Below are positions 20,398-33,592 of a stretch of 64,000 bases of DNA, piece after piece. The position numbers and the translations under genes were made by a program. The DNA is from Nemertoderma westbladi (taxonomy: Eukaryota; Xenacoelomorpha; Nemertodermatida; Nemertodermatidae), in assembly GCA_032718475.1 (NCBI GenBank), contig JAUCBJ010006456.1, forward strand, positions 22,430 through 86,429. Direction: 5' to 3'. The stretch's first letter is position 1; each line of letters starts with the position of its first letter. The notes below the pieces were generated by a model that saw nothing but the letters and a program-made list of their open reading frames with translations, was not told the DNA's origin and ran no database searches.

Positions 20398-21242
20398 TTA
20401 ATTCTCAAACAGTAGCTCATTAAAGTTCTTGATAGCAAGTATCAAAAGAGAGGATATGAAGATCTTCAAATAGTAAGCAAGATGGACAACGGATGCAGCC
20501 CCATCTGTGGTTGATTCCTGTGTTGTTGTGGATGATCCATCAGTAACCTCGTTTGTTGTAGCAGCTGATGTGGTTGAAGTGTCTGGCATAGGTGAAGCAG
20601 TTGCATTGCGTATCATTTCATCAACTGACTGAGCGAGTGAATATGATGCCAAAATGAATTGTTGACCATCTACTAATTCTGAAAAACCCTCCGTAATGCC
20701 ATTCACCAACATAGCCAACTTTGTTTCGTATATTAAAATAGTTATGCTTGTTTTCCCATACTCTGTTTCAAAAGTATAGCACTCTTGGTCCGATTCAAAG
20801 CCAAACGCCATGGTTCCAATCGTACTATAAAAGCGACCATACAATGCTCTGACGATAACAGATTCAGCAACACAGGGTGAGTAGGTTATATTTAAGGTTA
20901 TCGATATTTGAAATATTGATCCTGAGTAGGAGTAGGTCTCGCCATCGATAACAATATCTCCTTGCCCTGTACTGGTACTGTTTTCAACCATCTCATTCCA
21001 TTCTTTAATTGTAAAAACGCTGCCCACGACTGTAATTTTTGTTTCTAGAATAATAGATCCACATGTGACATCAGTGACATCAGCATCAACGTTGAATGCT
21101 TCCAATGCCTGTATTTGGTTGCTTAAATGTTTCTGCTTCAACATAGCTAGTTTAGTAGCATTATTTACAAATGGTGTACAATCTCCGTCATAACTTGTTG
21201 ATATATGGGCTGTGGTTGATAGCAATGTAGATACTGATACAT
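20398..21242 (-). CDS. Terminal exon of mucin-like cell-surface gene
   Basis: A splice acceptor (TTTTCACAG) precedes the exon at 21242 and the phase-1 frame runs 281 codons to a stop at 20398. Residues about 15-205 form a globular-looking region with paired Cys (GDCTPF, DVTCG, YSPCVA, DQECY) and several N-glycosylation sequons. It may be an SEA-like or novel extracellular domain, but I cannot name it. A Thr/Ser-rich stalk follows, then a hydrophobic tail near the C-terminus (HLAYYLKIFISSLLILAI), which fits a membrane anchor or GPI signal. Upstream exons on the same strand are the EGF-like exons at 29.0 and 29.7 kb. There are no antisense genes here. Confidence 0.7.
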
Positions 21243-23460
21243 CTGTGAAAAGGAATTAAAAAATGATTAAAGATGTTTATAAATATTATAATTATTTATA
21301 TAATTATTGTATGTAATACCGAGAACGGCTCTTCAGGATACTTTCGAGATCCTGCATGCATCTGGTGGGCGATATTTGAACACTGAATAATGAATGAAAG
21401 CGACTGCAGAAACGATTGTATATAGAGTAACTTTATACAGTTCTGGGTCTCTCTATATGCAGTTTTACAGTCGCTCAATCTTTTAGTACTTAGGACGAAT
21501 ATACGGGTTTATGAGGGAACTGAATTTGATGGAAATAATAAAATCAGCACTGGACATCTCAAACTTCTATTTTTTTGTGAGGGGTACGAAATTTGGCGGT
21601 AGGATCAAGGTTTGATTTGATGATTTGATCAAAATCATAGTAACTATCATCGTAAAAATCATAGTATTTTTTTAAATAATTTTTTTACTAATTTAATTTT
21701 GGTGCTGCAAAAAACCACACCAGTAAATTTTTGGAAATTTTTTCGTTATGATTCATAATAGTTAAACAGACAAAAAATCTAATGTTTTCTTTAAAATTTG
21801 TAGATTTTAGGAAGGGGGGGGGGAGGGGTGTGGGGTGGGGGGTTGATATGACCCCTCCGATTATTTGTACATTTTATAGCCCAATATTAATAGGGTTAAG
21901 GCCAAAGCTAAGTTTAGGATTTATTCTCTAAGAAATTATAATAATATAATATAAAATGTAATTAATAAAAAATTATTAAAAATACAATTTTTTTGTTAAT
22001 AAAATATTTATCCACAAGAAACATCGTCGAATGAACCTAATGAACATTTCGTTTAACAAATATGAGAGAATGGGAGAACGCTGGAATTTGCCTCTTTCAA
22101 AAGCTAGAGTGAACTCATATTGACGGTAACATAGTTATGCATATGTGGCATTATTCCAAGAAACTCCATGTTTTGTCATGTTTTGCATTGGGTCATGGTC
22201 ACTTATGTACAGAGATGGAGCAGCTACATGTCAGTTGGCGAAGGAATACCTGGTGAAATTTACCAAGTGCCAACTTCCACAATCACCAAACCTTTTTACC
22301 AGCATAGAGTTACAAAGTGGTCACCAACAGATTCACCTTTGCACAAATCACACTTCGAAAAATCGAAGCTCATCATATCCATCCGTCCTAATATATCTCT
22401 GTAGCATAGCTACTAAAGACTGTTCTTTTTGTTAAACTGGAGCCTCTAAAGACATTAAGTTGGAAAAATTTAAAATTTGTGATAGCATGTGGCACATTTT
22501 GAGTAATGAATTGAAGGTCTATGATGAAGCGTTGCCAAAGGAGTATCCCGAAATGAAAATTTGGCCACAGAATGCTCTTTTAGAATCAGTTATCAGTTAT
22601 ATGTAAATTCAGAGCTGCCCCTGCTTCATTGTGAGGCGCAGCCTGTAGGAATTAATCTGAGTATCTGTCATTAAACTCGAGGCTGTAGCCTACAACACTA
22701 CAAATATATGGTGTTGTAGTATTCTGTTTTGTTGGTCAATCTTCTCTCTCTGTATACAATGGTCATTCCCATCTCCTACAAATCTATCTAATTGAATTAT
22801 TGATATGTATATTGAAGCCAATAAGATAAGGTGATCCTCTTTATTGGAGGGGTCGTAGACATTTCTGCATAAAGATCATTCAGTTGCACTTTTAATACCG
22901 GCTCCAATTGTTCCATTCACTCCACCATCTTTCAATTACTCTAGAGAACCAGCAAGCTGGCTATTAGAAGACCGTTAGCCCCTAAAAGGAAAGTTTGACA
23001 GTGAAAGCCCTAATGGTCTATTTAAAATGTAATTTTCTGATATCTCGAGAATATATCATTTTTTTAATGTGATTGTACAATTTGGAGAATAGCATGTGCA
23101 CATAAAGACAGACAAACAAACATACGTTTTTTGACAGCAATAAGCTCGCTCTAACGGTCTTTTAATTATTTGTGGATGGGTCAATTTATTGAATCATCAA
23201 AAATAATTTGATGCCTACGATGATAAAGCAGTATGTAATGTGGCACCATTTCCAACTACAACTACAAGACAAAGATAACTAACTACAAACCATTGACTGC
23301 CATCGACAGACATTTTACCTACTCGGGTCATTCTTACAATGCACACTTCAGAATTACACCATTTGATTGTCTACCAATCGCATCGAACAAAAAACTGAAC
23401 AGACAAATACTCAGAATTAAAGGGGTATAGGCTGCAGGGGTATATGGCCTGACCAGGCAA
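21243..23460. other. Intron sequence, no confident gene
   Basis: The stretch is AT-rich. Around 22145-22620 several plus-strand frames look weakly coding (for example a segment CDSMWHIL...ALPKEYPEMKIWPQNALLESV across stops), as if from a decayed unidentified gene or transposon. A G-rich run lies at 21818-21842. Confidence 0.4.
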
Positions 23461-23644
23461 ATGGTGATCTACCAATGGCTGGTCAGGAGTAGAGTGTTCT
23501 CATGTCCACTCTGAGAGCACTTCACTGCGACCTGCACCTGGCAGCAAGGGTACAGGGCATGACCCAGCAGATGAGCTGCAACAGCCAATGGTGGGTAATG
23601 TGCGCCAGTGTAGATATGGGTGATGGGCCTCATATCTGACTCCA

Positions 23645-25478
23645 TTGAGACACCCACCCTGTGGAATGGCAAACCAGGGTGTGGTATTTGCCCCGAGAGC
23701 TGACGCGGCAAAAAAGCACCCCCCAACCCCCACTATGGATTACATTAGCAATGCGTCAGCAGATGATAGTGGCAATGGTGGAATTGGTCTATTGATGAAT
23801 CCAACTGCACATGCAGCATTGGACAAAATAGACCAAATCTCTAACCGCATCATCCGTTGCCACTTCTCATGTTCTGGAAGACTGGCTAAGAAGTTTCCTA
23901 AGGTGGTTCTGATTGTGTGCTACTCTCCAACTAGTGTTGCCCCTGTAGAGGAGGTGGAAAATTTCTACCACAAGCTACAAGCAATCTACAAGAAGGAGTG
24001 GATCAGCATGCATTCTTAACATTCCTGGGAGACTTTAATGCAAGTCTGCATCAATCACCTACATCGCCCTGGGTCTATAGCAATAGTGTTAACCGAAATT
24101 CTGTCCATCTTCAGGATTTTATCTCTGGAAATGGATTGTTTTCGGCTGGAACCCAGTTCAAGAAGCGAACTGGAAAGCTATGGACTCATAGTGGACCCAG
24201 TGGTCACAAGTCCCAGATAGACCATATTCTGTTTCGTAGGAAATACAGGAGCTCTATACAAGACTGTAATGCATTTACACTTCGACGCTTCTCCAGTAAT
24301 CACCACCTTATTGTGGCCACGGTAAGACTTAGTCTGCGTGCTAGCAGAACAACGAAATCTGACTTGCCGCGGCATGACTGGTCCTCTCTGTTGCAACAGC
24401 CAAGTGTGAGATCCAGCTTCACACTACAGCTGAGCAACAGGTATGAGGCTCTTGCCTCTGAGGCGGTGATCACTGTGAGGGCTATACTGCCTTTACAGAA
24501 GCAGTTAAGTTAGCAGCTGCAGAAACAGTTCCTGTATACCCTCGAAACAGGAAAAGGGCCCCCTGGACTGCCAACAAAATTCAGAAGTGCCGAAATGACC
24601 TTCATAAGGCGCAGAAAGATTCCCGGCTCAAACAGACTACAGCAGCCAAGAATGCAGTTAAGGCTGCATCTAGGTCCCTGAACAGGCAGTACTCTGCTAA
24701 TCTACAGGAGCTAATAAACCAACAGGTTGATGCCATCAATGATGCTGACGACAGCAGGCAATCATCCCAGGCATGGAAATCGATCAATCTGCTTACTGGG
24801 CGGAAAAGCCAACCAACCACCAAGGTTAAGGCTGAATCACCAGCCGATCGCCTCAATGGTTGGAAAGCCCACTTTGAAAAGCTCCTCAATAATGACAGGG
24901 TATTGCCTGATAACTTTATAGAAGTAAAAGTGTCTGAGTCTGTACTCCCAGATATTCCCATTGGCGATATCTTCTTTGCAGAAGTGAAGGCTGCTGCAAA
25001 GAGCATTAAGACCAATCATGCCAGTGGAGTAGATGGTGTTCCCCCTGAGGTCTTTAAAATACCTGAGTGTTTAAAGCTCATCTATCCCATCATAGTAGAC
25101 ATGTACCGAACAACAAGAGTCCCACAAGAAATGAAAACAAATAAGTTGGTGCCAGTTCCCAAGAAGGGCAACCTAACACTCTATGGTTCTTTTCGGGGAA
25201 TCTCATTGATCTCGATTGCTGCAAAGCTATACAATAGGATTCTATTAAATCGCATCAGTGATCCCATTGAGAGACTGCTCCGTGGAAATCAGAATGGGTT
25301 CCGTAAAGGTCGTGGGACCATGGAGCCCATTTTGGCACTTAGAAGGATAATTGAAGAGTTATCAAAAAAGAAAGACAGGCATCTGGCTGTTATCTTTGTT
25401 GACTTCTTCAAGGCCTTTGATTCAGTCTCTCGCTCACGTATGTTCAGCATACTTTCATTATATGGGATTATATGGTGA
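23645..25478 (+). pseudogene. LINE copy 1: endonuclease/reverse transcriptase, frameshifted
   Basis: Fragments in changing frames follow the order of an APE-type LINE. An endonuclease part runs 23645-24513 (SADDSGNGGIGLLM, FLGDFNASL, SQIDHILF, SSNHHLIVATVRLSLRASR). A linker follows, then reverse transcriptase from 24903 (ASGVDGVPPEVF, LVPVPKKGN, FRGISLIS, NGFRKGRGTMEP, FVDFFKAFD). Frames break near 24000 and at 24513-24900, and the copy stops at 25478 before the F-A-D-D motif. It is inactive. It lies in the host gene intron, antisense to that gene. Confidence 0.8.
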
Positions 25479-26030
25479 TATGTCTATTCTTGGTTCCTTG
25501 AGATAATTCATAAATTTTTTTTTGAGGATTTGTCCATATCGCATCAAGGTGGTACTGAAGACTTGTGCCGGACTTCACATTTTCTGCGATATCTCAAGAA
25601 CTATTCGCTCTACGTCTGTTTTGAAGTTGTCTACCCCCACTAAATCGGACATTGCGGTTCTAATGAGCATAGTATTAATGCAGTATGATAATTCAAAGTT
25701 GGCCATCGCGAAAATTCAGAATTATCATCACTTGCGCCAAATGGTAGGTTCTGTCCGTGCCTGTGGCACTAGTTCCCTTGATCAAAAAATTAAAATTTTG
25801 GTATCTAACTAAGTTTGGACCCTTTTGATGACATTTGATGCATGCAGGAAGTTATTTCTTGAGTCATTGATCTTTCATTAATGTCTAATATTGCTATAAA
25901 TTTCATTATGGTGCATCGCGAAGGCTCAAAATTTCAACCCTCTTATCTTGGGATCCGTGAAGATGTAGACGTTTTTTTTCCTTATTTTTTTACCATTTGG
26001 CATCTTTTGTGCACCGGTAGAACAATGAAA
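25479..26030. other. Unassigned sequence between two LINE copies
   Basis: This has short plus-strand frames (25522-25812, 25881-26216) with no recognisable motif until about 26034. It may be an unrelated insertion that separates the two LINE copies. Confidence 0.4.
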
Positions 26031-26033
26031 TCG

Positions 26034-28985
26034 AAAAAAAGTAAAAAACGCACCGCCCTAATGATCAACTGCGAGGCATACAGCTTGTTCAACCTAATTG
26101 GTTCGGACCACAGAATTGTGACTGCAGAGATCAGACTCAGTTTGAGAGCCAGCAAACCCAGCACAAGCAAGCATATCAAATATGACAGGGAAAAACTCGA
26201 ACTGACAATGCTGTAAAGGAGGCTTATACAGTAGAAGTTCAAAACCGCTTTGAAGCACTTCAGTCAATGGATGAAGACCAATCCACCAATTCAATATACC
26301 AGAATATAATAACAGCCCACAAGGAATCAGCTAAGAGGCATATCCCCCAGAAACCCAAACGAAAACAATATGTGCCATGGCAAAATTCTGAGGTTACTTG
26401 TAAGAGAGAAGATCTTAAGATAGCCTACAAAGTTAAAACCGAACAACAAACAACCGAAAACATTAACAAGGTTGAGAAACAAGGTTAACGAGGTTGGTTT
26501 ACTAGCATGGTGTACACATGCGTAGGACCCGATGAGAGAAAGGAGAGTAGGAATAGAGAAGGGTTGAGTACGGGAGAAGTGTGGAGAGGAGGTGTTGACA
26601 TGTGAGGAGGTGAGAAGAGTGCAATTCAAGTGTGGGGAGCGAGCAGTAAGTGAGAGAGTAAGGGACAATAGGGTCCGTAAGAGGAAGAGTAGAGTGAGGT
26701 TAGAGTGAATTCAGAGCCAAGCAATATAAAATTGTGTGGAAAGAGAGTCCACAATTGTCTCGAACAGAGACGTCAGATATCTTGGTGCAACATAGCTCGC
26801 GATTGCACCAATGAGGGGTAGTAATATCATACCCAGGGGGGGCGGCCTGGAAAGCCAACCCCGAGAAAATAACTCCACCCCACACCCGATAGTAGATCGG
26901 GTTACAGCAGAATTGAAGCGCACATAAGGTTGATGCTATCTTCTCACCGGGAAGATAGCATGGGGGGGAGTGTAAGCGGATTCAATTCCATTTCATTACC
27001 CACCAGAAAATGGGACTAGTGGCATTTTAGCAATATGTTGGGGATACGAGATTACCAATATTAATCTCGTATCATAACCAACATTGGGGGGGGGGGGGGG
27101 GGGGGCGACACAAGCCCCAAAGCCACAGAGAGAGGTGAGAGGTCAAACCACCTCGAAGGGAATTCAGCTAGTAGAGGCTAGCAGCGGAGGGGGAACACTC
27201 CCAGGGAGTGCCAAGGTGACAAGTAGTATATTAGCCAATAGTGGGGAGGGAAGCACGTGATAGGGAACAGGAAAGCATCCATTGGGTAGAGGGCTAAAGT
27301 AGAGTAAGAGGTGAACCAATATTCAATGTATTAATCATATATTATCTCACATTACTGGTTTACCGGTCAGTTGTGTTATTCAGTTTAGCCAGGACGATCT
27401 AAGGACGATCTTAAATTGGCCTACAACATCAGCCAGGAAAAGTACATACAGGGTAAAACTGAAGCAATTACAACTGCTCACATACAGCAACAATCAAGAC
27501 TTACCCTGCAAACTGTAAATGAGGTATCTGGTCGGAAAAGTTGTGCAAAGGGGTGCCTCAAAGCCGATAGTCCTGAAGAACGTGTTGGGAAGTGGAAAAA
27601 TCACTTCAGCAACTTGCTTGGTCAGCCACCAAACATCGAGGTCAGCCCTACAAGGAAAATATATGACAAGACACTAGCTATAGAAACAGGGGACTTCACA
27701 CCTGCCGAACTTCAAAGAAGCATTAAAAGCATGTCCAGTCCAATAATAAAGCGAGTGGATTAGATGAAATCCCAGCGGAGTATGGAAAACCGGAGTGCTA
27801 AACAGACCATTATTGAATGTTTGCAACCGGATGTTAAAATGGGAAAAGCCACCACCAATTTGGTCTAAAGGTCAACTAAAGCCTCTCCCCAAGAAAGGAT
27901 ACCTCGGCATACCAACAAACTATCGCTCTTGACTTTTGTGGACTTCAAGAAGGCATTCGACTCCATCCATAGAGGTAAAATGCTTGAAATCGTAAGAGCT
28001 TATGGAATACCAGAAGTAATTGTTGCTGGCATTGGATTGTTATATTGTGACACAGAAGCGCAGGTACTCTCACCAGATGGTGAAACTGAGTTGTTCTCAA
28101 TCCTGGCTGGCGTACTGCAAGGTGACACATTAGCACCATTACTATTTGTAATTGTGCAGGAATACGCAATGAGGATGGCCACAAAGGGTGACGATCTGGG
28201 ATTCACACTTCAAGAACGCAGAAGTAGTAGATATCCGGCAACTTCAGTCACAGACACAGTCTTTGCGGATGACATCGCCCTGCTCTCTAATGCACAGCCT
28301 TCTACTAAATAAAGTGGAGAGGGCTGCTAAGGAGGTTGGATTGCATATAAATGCTACAAAGACCGAATTAATGACCTTTAATGTTGATGGAAACTTGACA
28401 ACCATTGATAATAATCAACTAAGGAAGGTCGATGACTTCCAGTACCTTGGATCATGGATAGAGAGTAGCAAAAAGGACATACAAGTTAGGAAAGCAAAGG
28501 CTTGGGTAGCTCTATCAAAAATGGATACCATCTGGAAATCAGATCTCTCCTGGCAACTGAACACTAAGTTCTTTCGAGCCACAGTGGAAAGTGTATTTTT
28601 ATACGGGGGTGAGACCTGGACACTGACTGAATCACTTGAACAACGAATTGATGGTTGCTTCACAAGACTACTAAGGGCAGCCTTAAACATCAGCTTGAGA
28701 CAACACATGACAAACGCCGAGCTTTATGGTACAATACCACCTGTATCAACCACCCTCCGTGAACGCAGATTAAGATTCAGTAGGCACTGCTGGCGAAGTA
28801 AAGACAATGTCATACCAGATCTACTTATGGAAAGCGTAGTCGTGAACGACCGGCCATAACATATATAGATCAACTTGAAAGGGATACTGAACTTGGGAGA
28901 AACGAAATTGCGACAACTATGGAGAATGGGGAAGCCTGGAAGGAACTCATTTCCACTATCCCAGTTCGCTCGACCTAGTAGTAGT
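26034..28985 (+). pseudogene. LINE copy 2: endonuclease/RT, interrupted by an LTR fragment
   Basis: The order is: end of the endonuclease (SDHRIVTAEIRLSLRAS, about 26095), a linker to 26488, the LTR-element insertion, then from 27416 the linker continues (VNEVSGRK...KADSPEERVGKWKNHFSNLL). Reverse transcriptase follows with TFVDFKKAFDSIHRG (27929) and VFADDIALLSN near 28258 (catalytic FADD present). The C-terminal domain runs 28188-28859 and ends LRERRLRFSRHCWR. Frames shift near 27763-27929 and 28300. The 3' end has a (TAG)n tail near 28976-28987, about 30 bp from the EGF-exon donor site at 29017. Confidence 0.85.
26500..27400 (+). mobile_element. Fragment of LTR element (3' interior plus LTR), related to 363-6883
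   Basis: The sequence from about 26500 follows the minus-strand sequence of 941-1200: the ACAATTG..GACGTCAGAT block, CGGCCTGGAAA, the 10-bp hairpin, the G tract and then TGTAAGCGGATTCAATTCC at 26971, the LTR start. The LTR-like part runs to about 27400 and contains a 20-bp G run (27086-27105). It is inserted inside LINE copy 2, whose coding sequence resumes at about 27408. It is a divergent relative, not a recent copy. Confidence 0.75.
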
Positions 28986-29016
28986 AGTATACAATATGAT
29001 CTATATATTTTATTAC

Positions 29017-29145
29017 TTTGGCAATTGTTGCTGTCAAACCGAATGTATCCTGTCTTGCAGTCGCAAATGTATCCACCGGCTGTATTGCGACAATCAGTGC
29101 TGGTGGTGTTGCAATCATGTGTGTTTTCAGAGCATTCATCAATAT
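29017..29145 (-). CDS. EGF-like exon (calcium-binding type)
   Basis: A 129-nt exon is flanked by a TTTGCAG acceptor and a GTAATA donor, phase 1-1. It encodes DIDECSENTHDC...CRNTAGGYICDCKTGY...NNCQ, six Cys in EGF spacing with the D-x-D/E-C start and the aromatic position of calcium-binding EGF domains. These domains serve in extracellular protein contacts. It belongs to the minus-strand host gene upstream of the terminal exon. Confidence 0.85.
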
Positions 29146-29678
29146 CTGCAAACAGTAAAAGATAAAATAATACGAATATCATTATCATCATCATCATAAT
29201 CAATGGGTGTAAATAATAATAAAAGGAATTTTTTACTTAAGATGGCATTTCCACATCCACCACTACCATAGGGACATGCCTAAGATAGACAAAATACATA
29301 ACAACATGGGTAGAATTGATATAGGTGACTATTTCCTGACTACTTCCTTCCTTATGCCGTTAAAACATCCAATAAGATTTAGACAAGTATACCAATTCGA
29401 TGATTAATTTATACTGTATTATCTAATAATTATTAGTTGTGCTTACAGATATTAGTTGTGCAATTATTATTAGTTGTGATTACCAAGAGTGAGGGAGTGT
29501 AATGTGTATATTATTTTTATTTTTGTTTGGCTATTAATGGGTAGGGTAGGGTACTCTTACTTATCCTGGACTTCAGATTTTATTATATTTGATAATGTTA
29601 ATATTGTGATTATTTTATATTTTTTCACATTAGTAATAATCCTTTAAAATCAACCTATTTTAGATTTATACTACTGAC

Positions 29679-29816
29679 CTTCACATGTAGTTTCATCATG
29701 TTCTTTGTTTCCTGGAAGACATATGCATGAAAATGAGCCAGGATTGTTATTGTCCAGACTGCAGGTAGTAGTGGAAGCATCGCAATTATTTTGAGTGGTA
29801 TCACAAATACTCACAA
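29679..29816 (-). CDS. EGF-like exon
   Basis: A 138-nt exon has an acceptor TTTCAG and a donor GTCAGT, phase 1-1. It encodes VSICDTTQNNCDAS...CSLDNNNPGSFSCICLPG...TTCE, again six Cys in EGF order. The first loop is less canonical than in the neighbouring EGF exon, and the calcium-binding start residues are missing. Confidence 0.8.
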
Positions 29817-30060
29817 CTGAAATAAAAATTATTCATGGTCAGCTGATCACGTAATCATGGACTTATGCAATAGCAATAAACCAAGATGCCAGGATTATTT
29901 ATAGCATCCCTTATTGACAGTAAGCAAATTAACCCATATGTTCAAGCCAAATAGTAGAAATGCTGAATACTCTAAATATTGCTAGAGAGAGCTTCATTAG
30001 AGAAGAAAGTTCTGAAAAGAGCTCTCATATGAAAAACTAGATCATAGCAATTATAAATAT

Positions 30061-30990
30061 AGCAATGGTGTTCAATTTTACTACAAGAGATCACAATGTA
30101 ATAATTGGAAAGGACCGGCAACAGTACTTGGATGTGATGCTCAGATGGTGTTAGTTAAACATGGTGGCCAATATCTACGAGTACACCCTTGTCATCTTAT
30201 GCCTGGATCAATAGGAGACAACAGTATAATGTGGCTTAACACTTTTGGAAAACTTCATATTTGGCAAAATGTTAAATTGTCAAAAGGTGTCATACTTGCA
30301 ACAAGATGTCAAAAGATGTCAAGCCACACAATTATTATGTGGATTAAATCTTTTTTGCAATATTATTTTTGGTTTAACACTCTTTGACTAATCGCAAATC
30401 CGAACTGTAGCTTAACTTTCTTCTATTTTTAAGGCATTTCCTCGTATTATTGGGAAATAGGATCTCATAATTAGGTAGATTACACTTTCCCCTATCGAAT
30501 GATAACAAAAACTCGATTTCGACAAAAAGTGGGATAACACCCTTTTGCATAACACTGTCCAAATTAGGCTTAAGATGCTCTCGGTTTGACCCAGCAGTAA
30601 TTTTCTACCATCTAGAAAGAAAGAAATCTCATTGGAATAATAACCTGCCATGTTGGTGATTTCTTATGTGGGGTACTGCATTTTAGAAACACATAATAGA
30701 TACGATACAAATAATTTTTTTTATCATTGGAAGTGAACAAACAGTTGAATTTAAATACCTCGGACTCGACTATATAACAAAGAGTCTAACTAAATATATT
30801 CACAATATCAACAATGATTACCCTATTGAGAGGAAAACATTAGATGACAAAACTACTTTATTGAACAACGAATCAATTTACATATTATAAAGGTTTGTTG
30901 GGTCAAATAAATTGGTCAGCAACACAAGCAAGACCAGATATTGCATTCGAATCATGCCAATTAGCATGTATGAACAAATTGGATATAACA
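30061..30990 (+). pseudogene. Copia-like retrotransposon fragment
   Basis: The first part (30061-30210) encodes YYKRSQCNNWKGPATVLG, then VLVKHGGQYLRVHPC, an integrase C-terminal segment seen in animal copia-like elements. A second part (about 30720-30990) reads VEFKYLGLDY and RFVGQINWSATQARPDIAF, the start of the RNase-H region after reverse transcriptase. Stops break the frame, and the RT core between the two parts is missing. It is a deleted relic. Confidence 0.65.
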
Positions 30991-31062
30991 ATTGCAAATT
31001 TATCTTATTCGCGAAGAGAACAGTGCGGTATGACCAAGAAAACGTATAATTAATGGGTTGAT

Positions 31063-31500
31063 TCAATCTTTGTTAGTTGAGCTGACACCGTTTTTGCTGC
31101 TGGTGGATCTAGTGGCTGGACCGAGGCGGTGAATTATGTTGATAAAGTTGCGAGGTACGCCGTGAGAGACGATAAGATTCACGTCCTCGATTTTATCATC
31201 ATGGGGATCCGAACGTTCTTTGAGACTGTGGATAAGTATATTGTACTTCCGTAAATACTGGGCAAGTTCGTCATTTTCAGATTTAAGAGCAACGTTTTCA
31301 ACTTTTAGTTTATCAACTTCATCCTTCGATGAGCCATTGTTGAATAGGAGTTCTTTAGTGAGCTCAGGGATATTTGCTTGTGGAACAAGCTGAGTTTTAA
31401 TGTCTATTATTTTTGTCTGAATATTTCCGACTAATTCATTTAAAGTAACGAGAATGTAAGCGAGTCTATCGTGTTTGTCAGCAGAGCATTGTTTTACCAA
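31063..31500 (-). pseudogene. LINE ORF1-like fragment
   Basis: This 145-aa frame has a coiled-coil segment (KDEVDKLKVENVALKSENDEL) followed by a short domain (LRKYNILIHSLKE...IINIIHRLGPATR-like pattern). That order is typical of the ORF1 nucleic-acid-binding protein of CR1/L2-type LINEs. No matching ORF2 is adjacent. The domain call is from memory of the pattern. Confidence 0.5.
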
Positions 31501-31639
31501 CTAATCGGTAATTTTTCCCTGATGCCCCTAATTGCTGTATTGTGAGTCTCATAGTCCAGTGTAAGCTCCTTGTCAGTACAGCAGTAGTCAGACAAGAATA
31601 AGGCTACCTATGGTACATAAAATCTGTATTGGTGGTACT

Positions 31640-31920
31640 GTACAGTAGGGCCAGACTCCAACCTACCAAGCCTTTGGTGAACCTGAGGCAAGTCACTGGA
31701 CTAGCCACAGTTATTACCCTATCACTCAGGTCCCCAATGCAACAAGGCGAGCAGACTGCCTTGGCAGATAAGCTTTGCCTTACCACAAGAACACTGAATG
31801 CACCAATGCGGACTGGAAAGACATATGAGGTTCTGATTAAGGACATGGGGGGATGTTGTCGACTTGCCCTCGAATAAGCAGATGATAATGGTAGAGGTGG
31901 AATTAGTCCATTGATTTCAT
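31640..31920 (+). pseudogene. LINE endonuclease N-terminal fragment
   Basis: The plus frame reads LTTRTLNAPMRTGKTYEVLIKDMGGCCRLAL. After a stop, ADDNGRGGISPL follows, matching SADDSGNGGIGLLM of the copy at 23750 in the window. It is the start of an endonuclease domain joined by deletion, from the same LINE family. Confidence 0.55.
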
Positions 31921-33592
31921 TTAATGGACTTTTCATAAATTCACATCCAACTTCCAAAAATACTTAAATTGCTCAGATTTTTAACGAAATCTGGTACAGA
32001 GGTTCCCAAATGAATTCTAAGAAATTAATTTGAATGATTGATGGAAAAATGCACTTTTAGACGAAATATGGGATTTTTAATGCAAACTTTTTGTCTAAAT
32101 TTACAGATATTACAGATTTCATAAGTTAGGACGTTATTTACTACAAGAAGCAAAATACTTTTGTATTAACATTTAAGGGACAAAATGTAGACCTGTACCC
32201 TGGCCCTGAGTTACGATTAAAGTAACAAATGATACAATTTTGGAGAAAAATACTATAAAAGTTTATTATATCAACTTTCCAAATTACCATTTTTCGGCCC
32301 TAATTTCTGGCCCTTAATATTAAAGCAATGCCCAATATCACTAACAGTAACGGAACTCCACCTCATCATGTCTACAAAACGAAATGGAAAGGTATCTATC
32401 TAATTAACAGAAACGAAGTTACAATTATATTTAAAAACTGTCAAAAATTTGGCCCAAAATTGCCAAAAGTTGAATTGTTGGCAGACTGTTCAATATTTTT
32501 ACCCAATGCACAACTGTAATGGATATGTAGTCGATGCACAACTGTAATGTACTCCGAATGAGTTTCAATTCTACTACTTTGCAAAACTACTTTGGAGATA
32601 GCGACAAAACAACACAAAAACTTCACCATTGTGGTAATGTTTTGGTAAAATTAATGTGGCCAAAATGGCAAAATTTGGCCAAACGAAATTATTAATGAAA
32701 TTTGCAAATTTTCCACGCACAAAGTCCCAAGAGAACATTTGAAGATTTCATTCGCCTTCACTCTGGATATAGGGCCTTATCTGTCCGAATTGTTATTGTT
32801 ATTGTTAATTGTCATAATGTGACCCTGTTAAGCTTAATTTAATATACAGTCCTACTGCTAGAGAAAAAAACTCAGAATTTGATATTTTAGTGATATTTTA
32901 TGTTGCCAAATTTGGACGAAAACCAACATTTGGTCACCAAGTTGGGAAGGTTGAGCAACAAAATAGAAAAAAACTAAATCAAGCAAGATTCTTAGAATAA
33001 CACCAAAAACTACCAAAAACTACCAACAGAGAATATAATAAAAATATAATAGAAGAATATAATTCCTAGGAAGTTTTAAAATTCACAGAGTATGCTCTAC
33101 TTTATATACTAATGTTTTTAAAAAATTTATGGGCGTTTTAGTATGTTCGGACTATTTTTCAGGCATCATTTGAGGTAGACTTAAAGAGAAGCATAATGGA
33201 TCATAAAACATCCAAATGGACATGTTTTACAAAACCAATACTCACGATTGTAGCCCTGTAGATGTTGAACATTTTGGAACATGCTTGATAAAAATTGAGT
33301 GAAAAATAAAATGTACTGGGGAATATAGTGATGAAAAATGTCAAAATCGACAAACTGAGAAAAAGGTTGTTTTATACATAGAGTCATGAATATAAGCAAT
33401 AAATTATGTTGTTGTAAAGTTCTGTTTTATGGTGAAAAAAATGTTTCAATGGTAAAAACCGATGTCACCACATGAAAGCCCTTCTATCAAACCACAAAAG
33501 TAGGATAAAAAAAATTCCGAAAATTTAAAATTTTGCAGTCGCTGGGGGTGATACTCCCCTTAAAATTGATTTTTTTTTCACAAGTTACTCAC
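31921..33592. other. Intron, no recognisable gene
   Basis: This is AT-rich. Short ORFs at 32328, 32441 and 33181 lack any motif. The segment with repeated GCCAAAATTTGG-like words (32440-32960) has degenerate repeat character. Confidence 0.45.

Noticed and set aside
23469-23733. Minus-strand ORFs opposite LINE copy 1
   Set aside because: They are antisense shadows of the endonuclease region.
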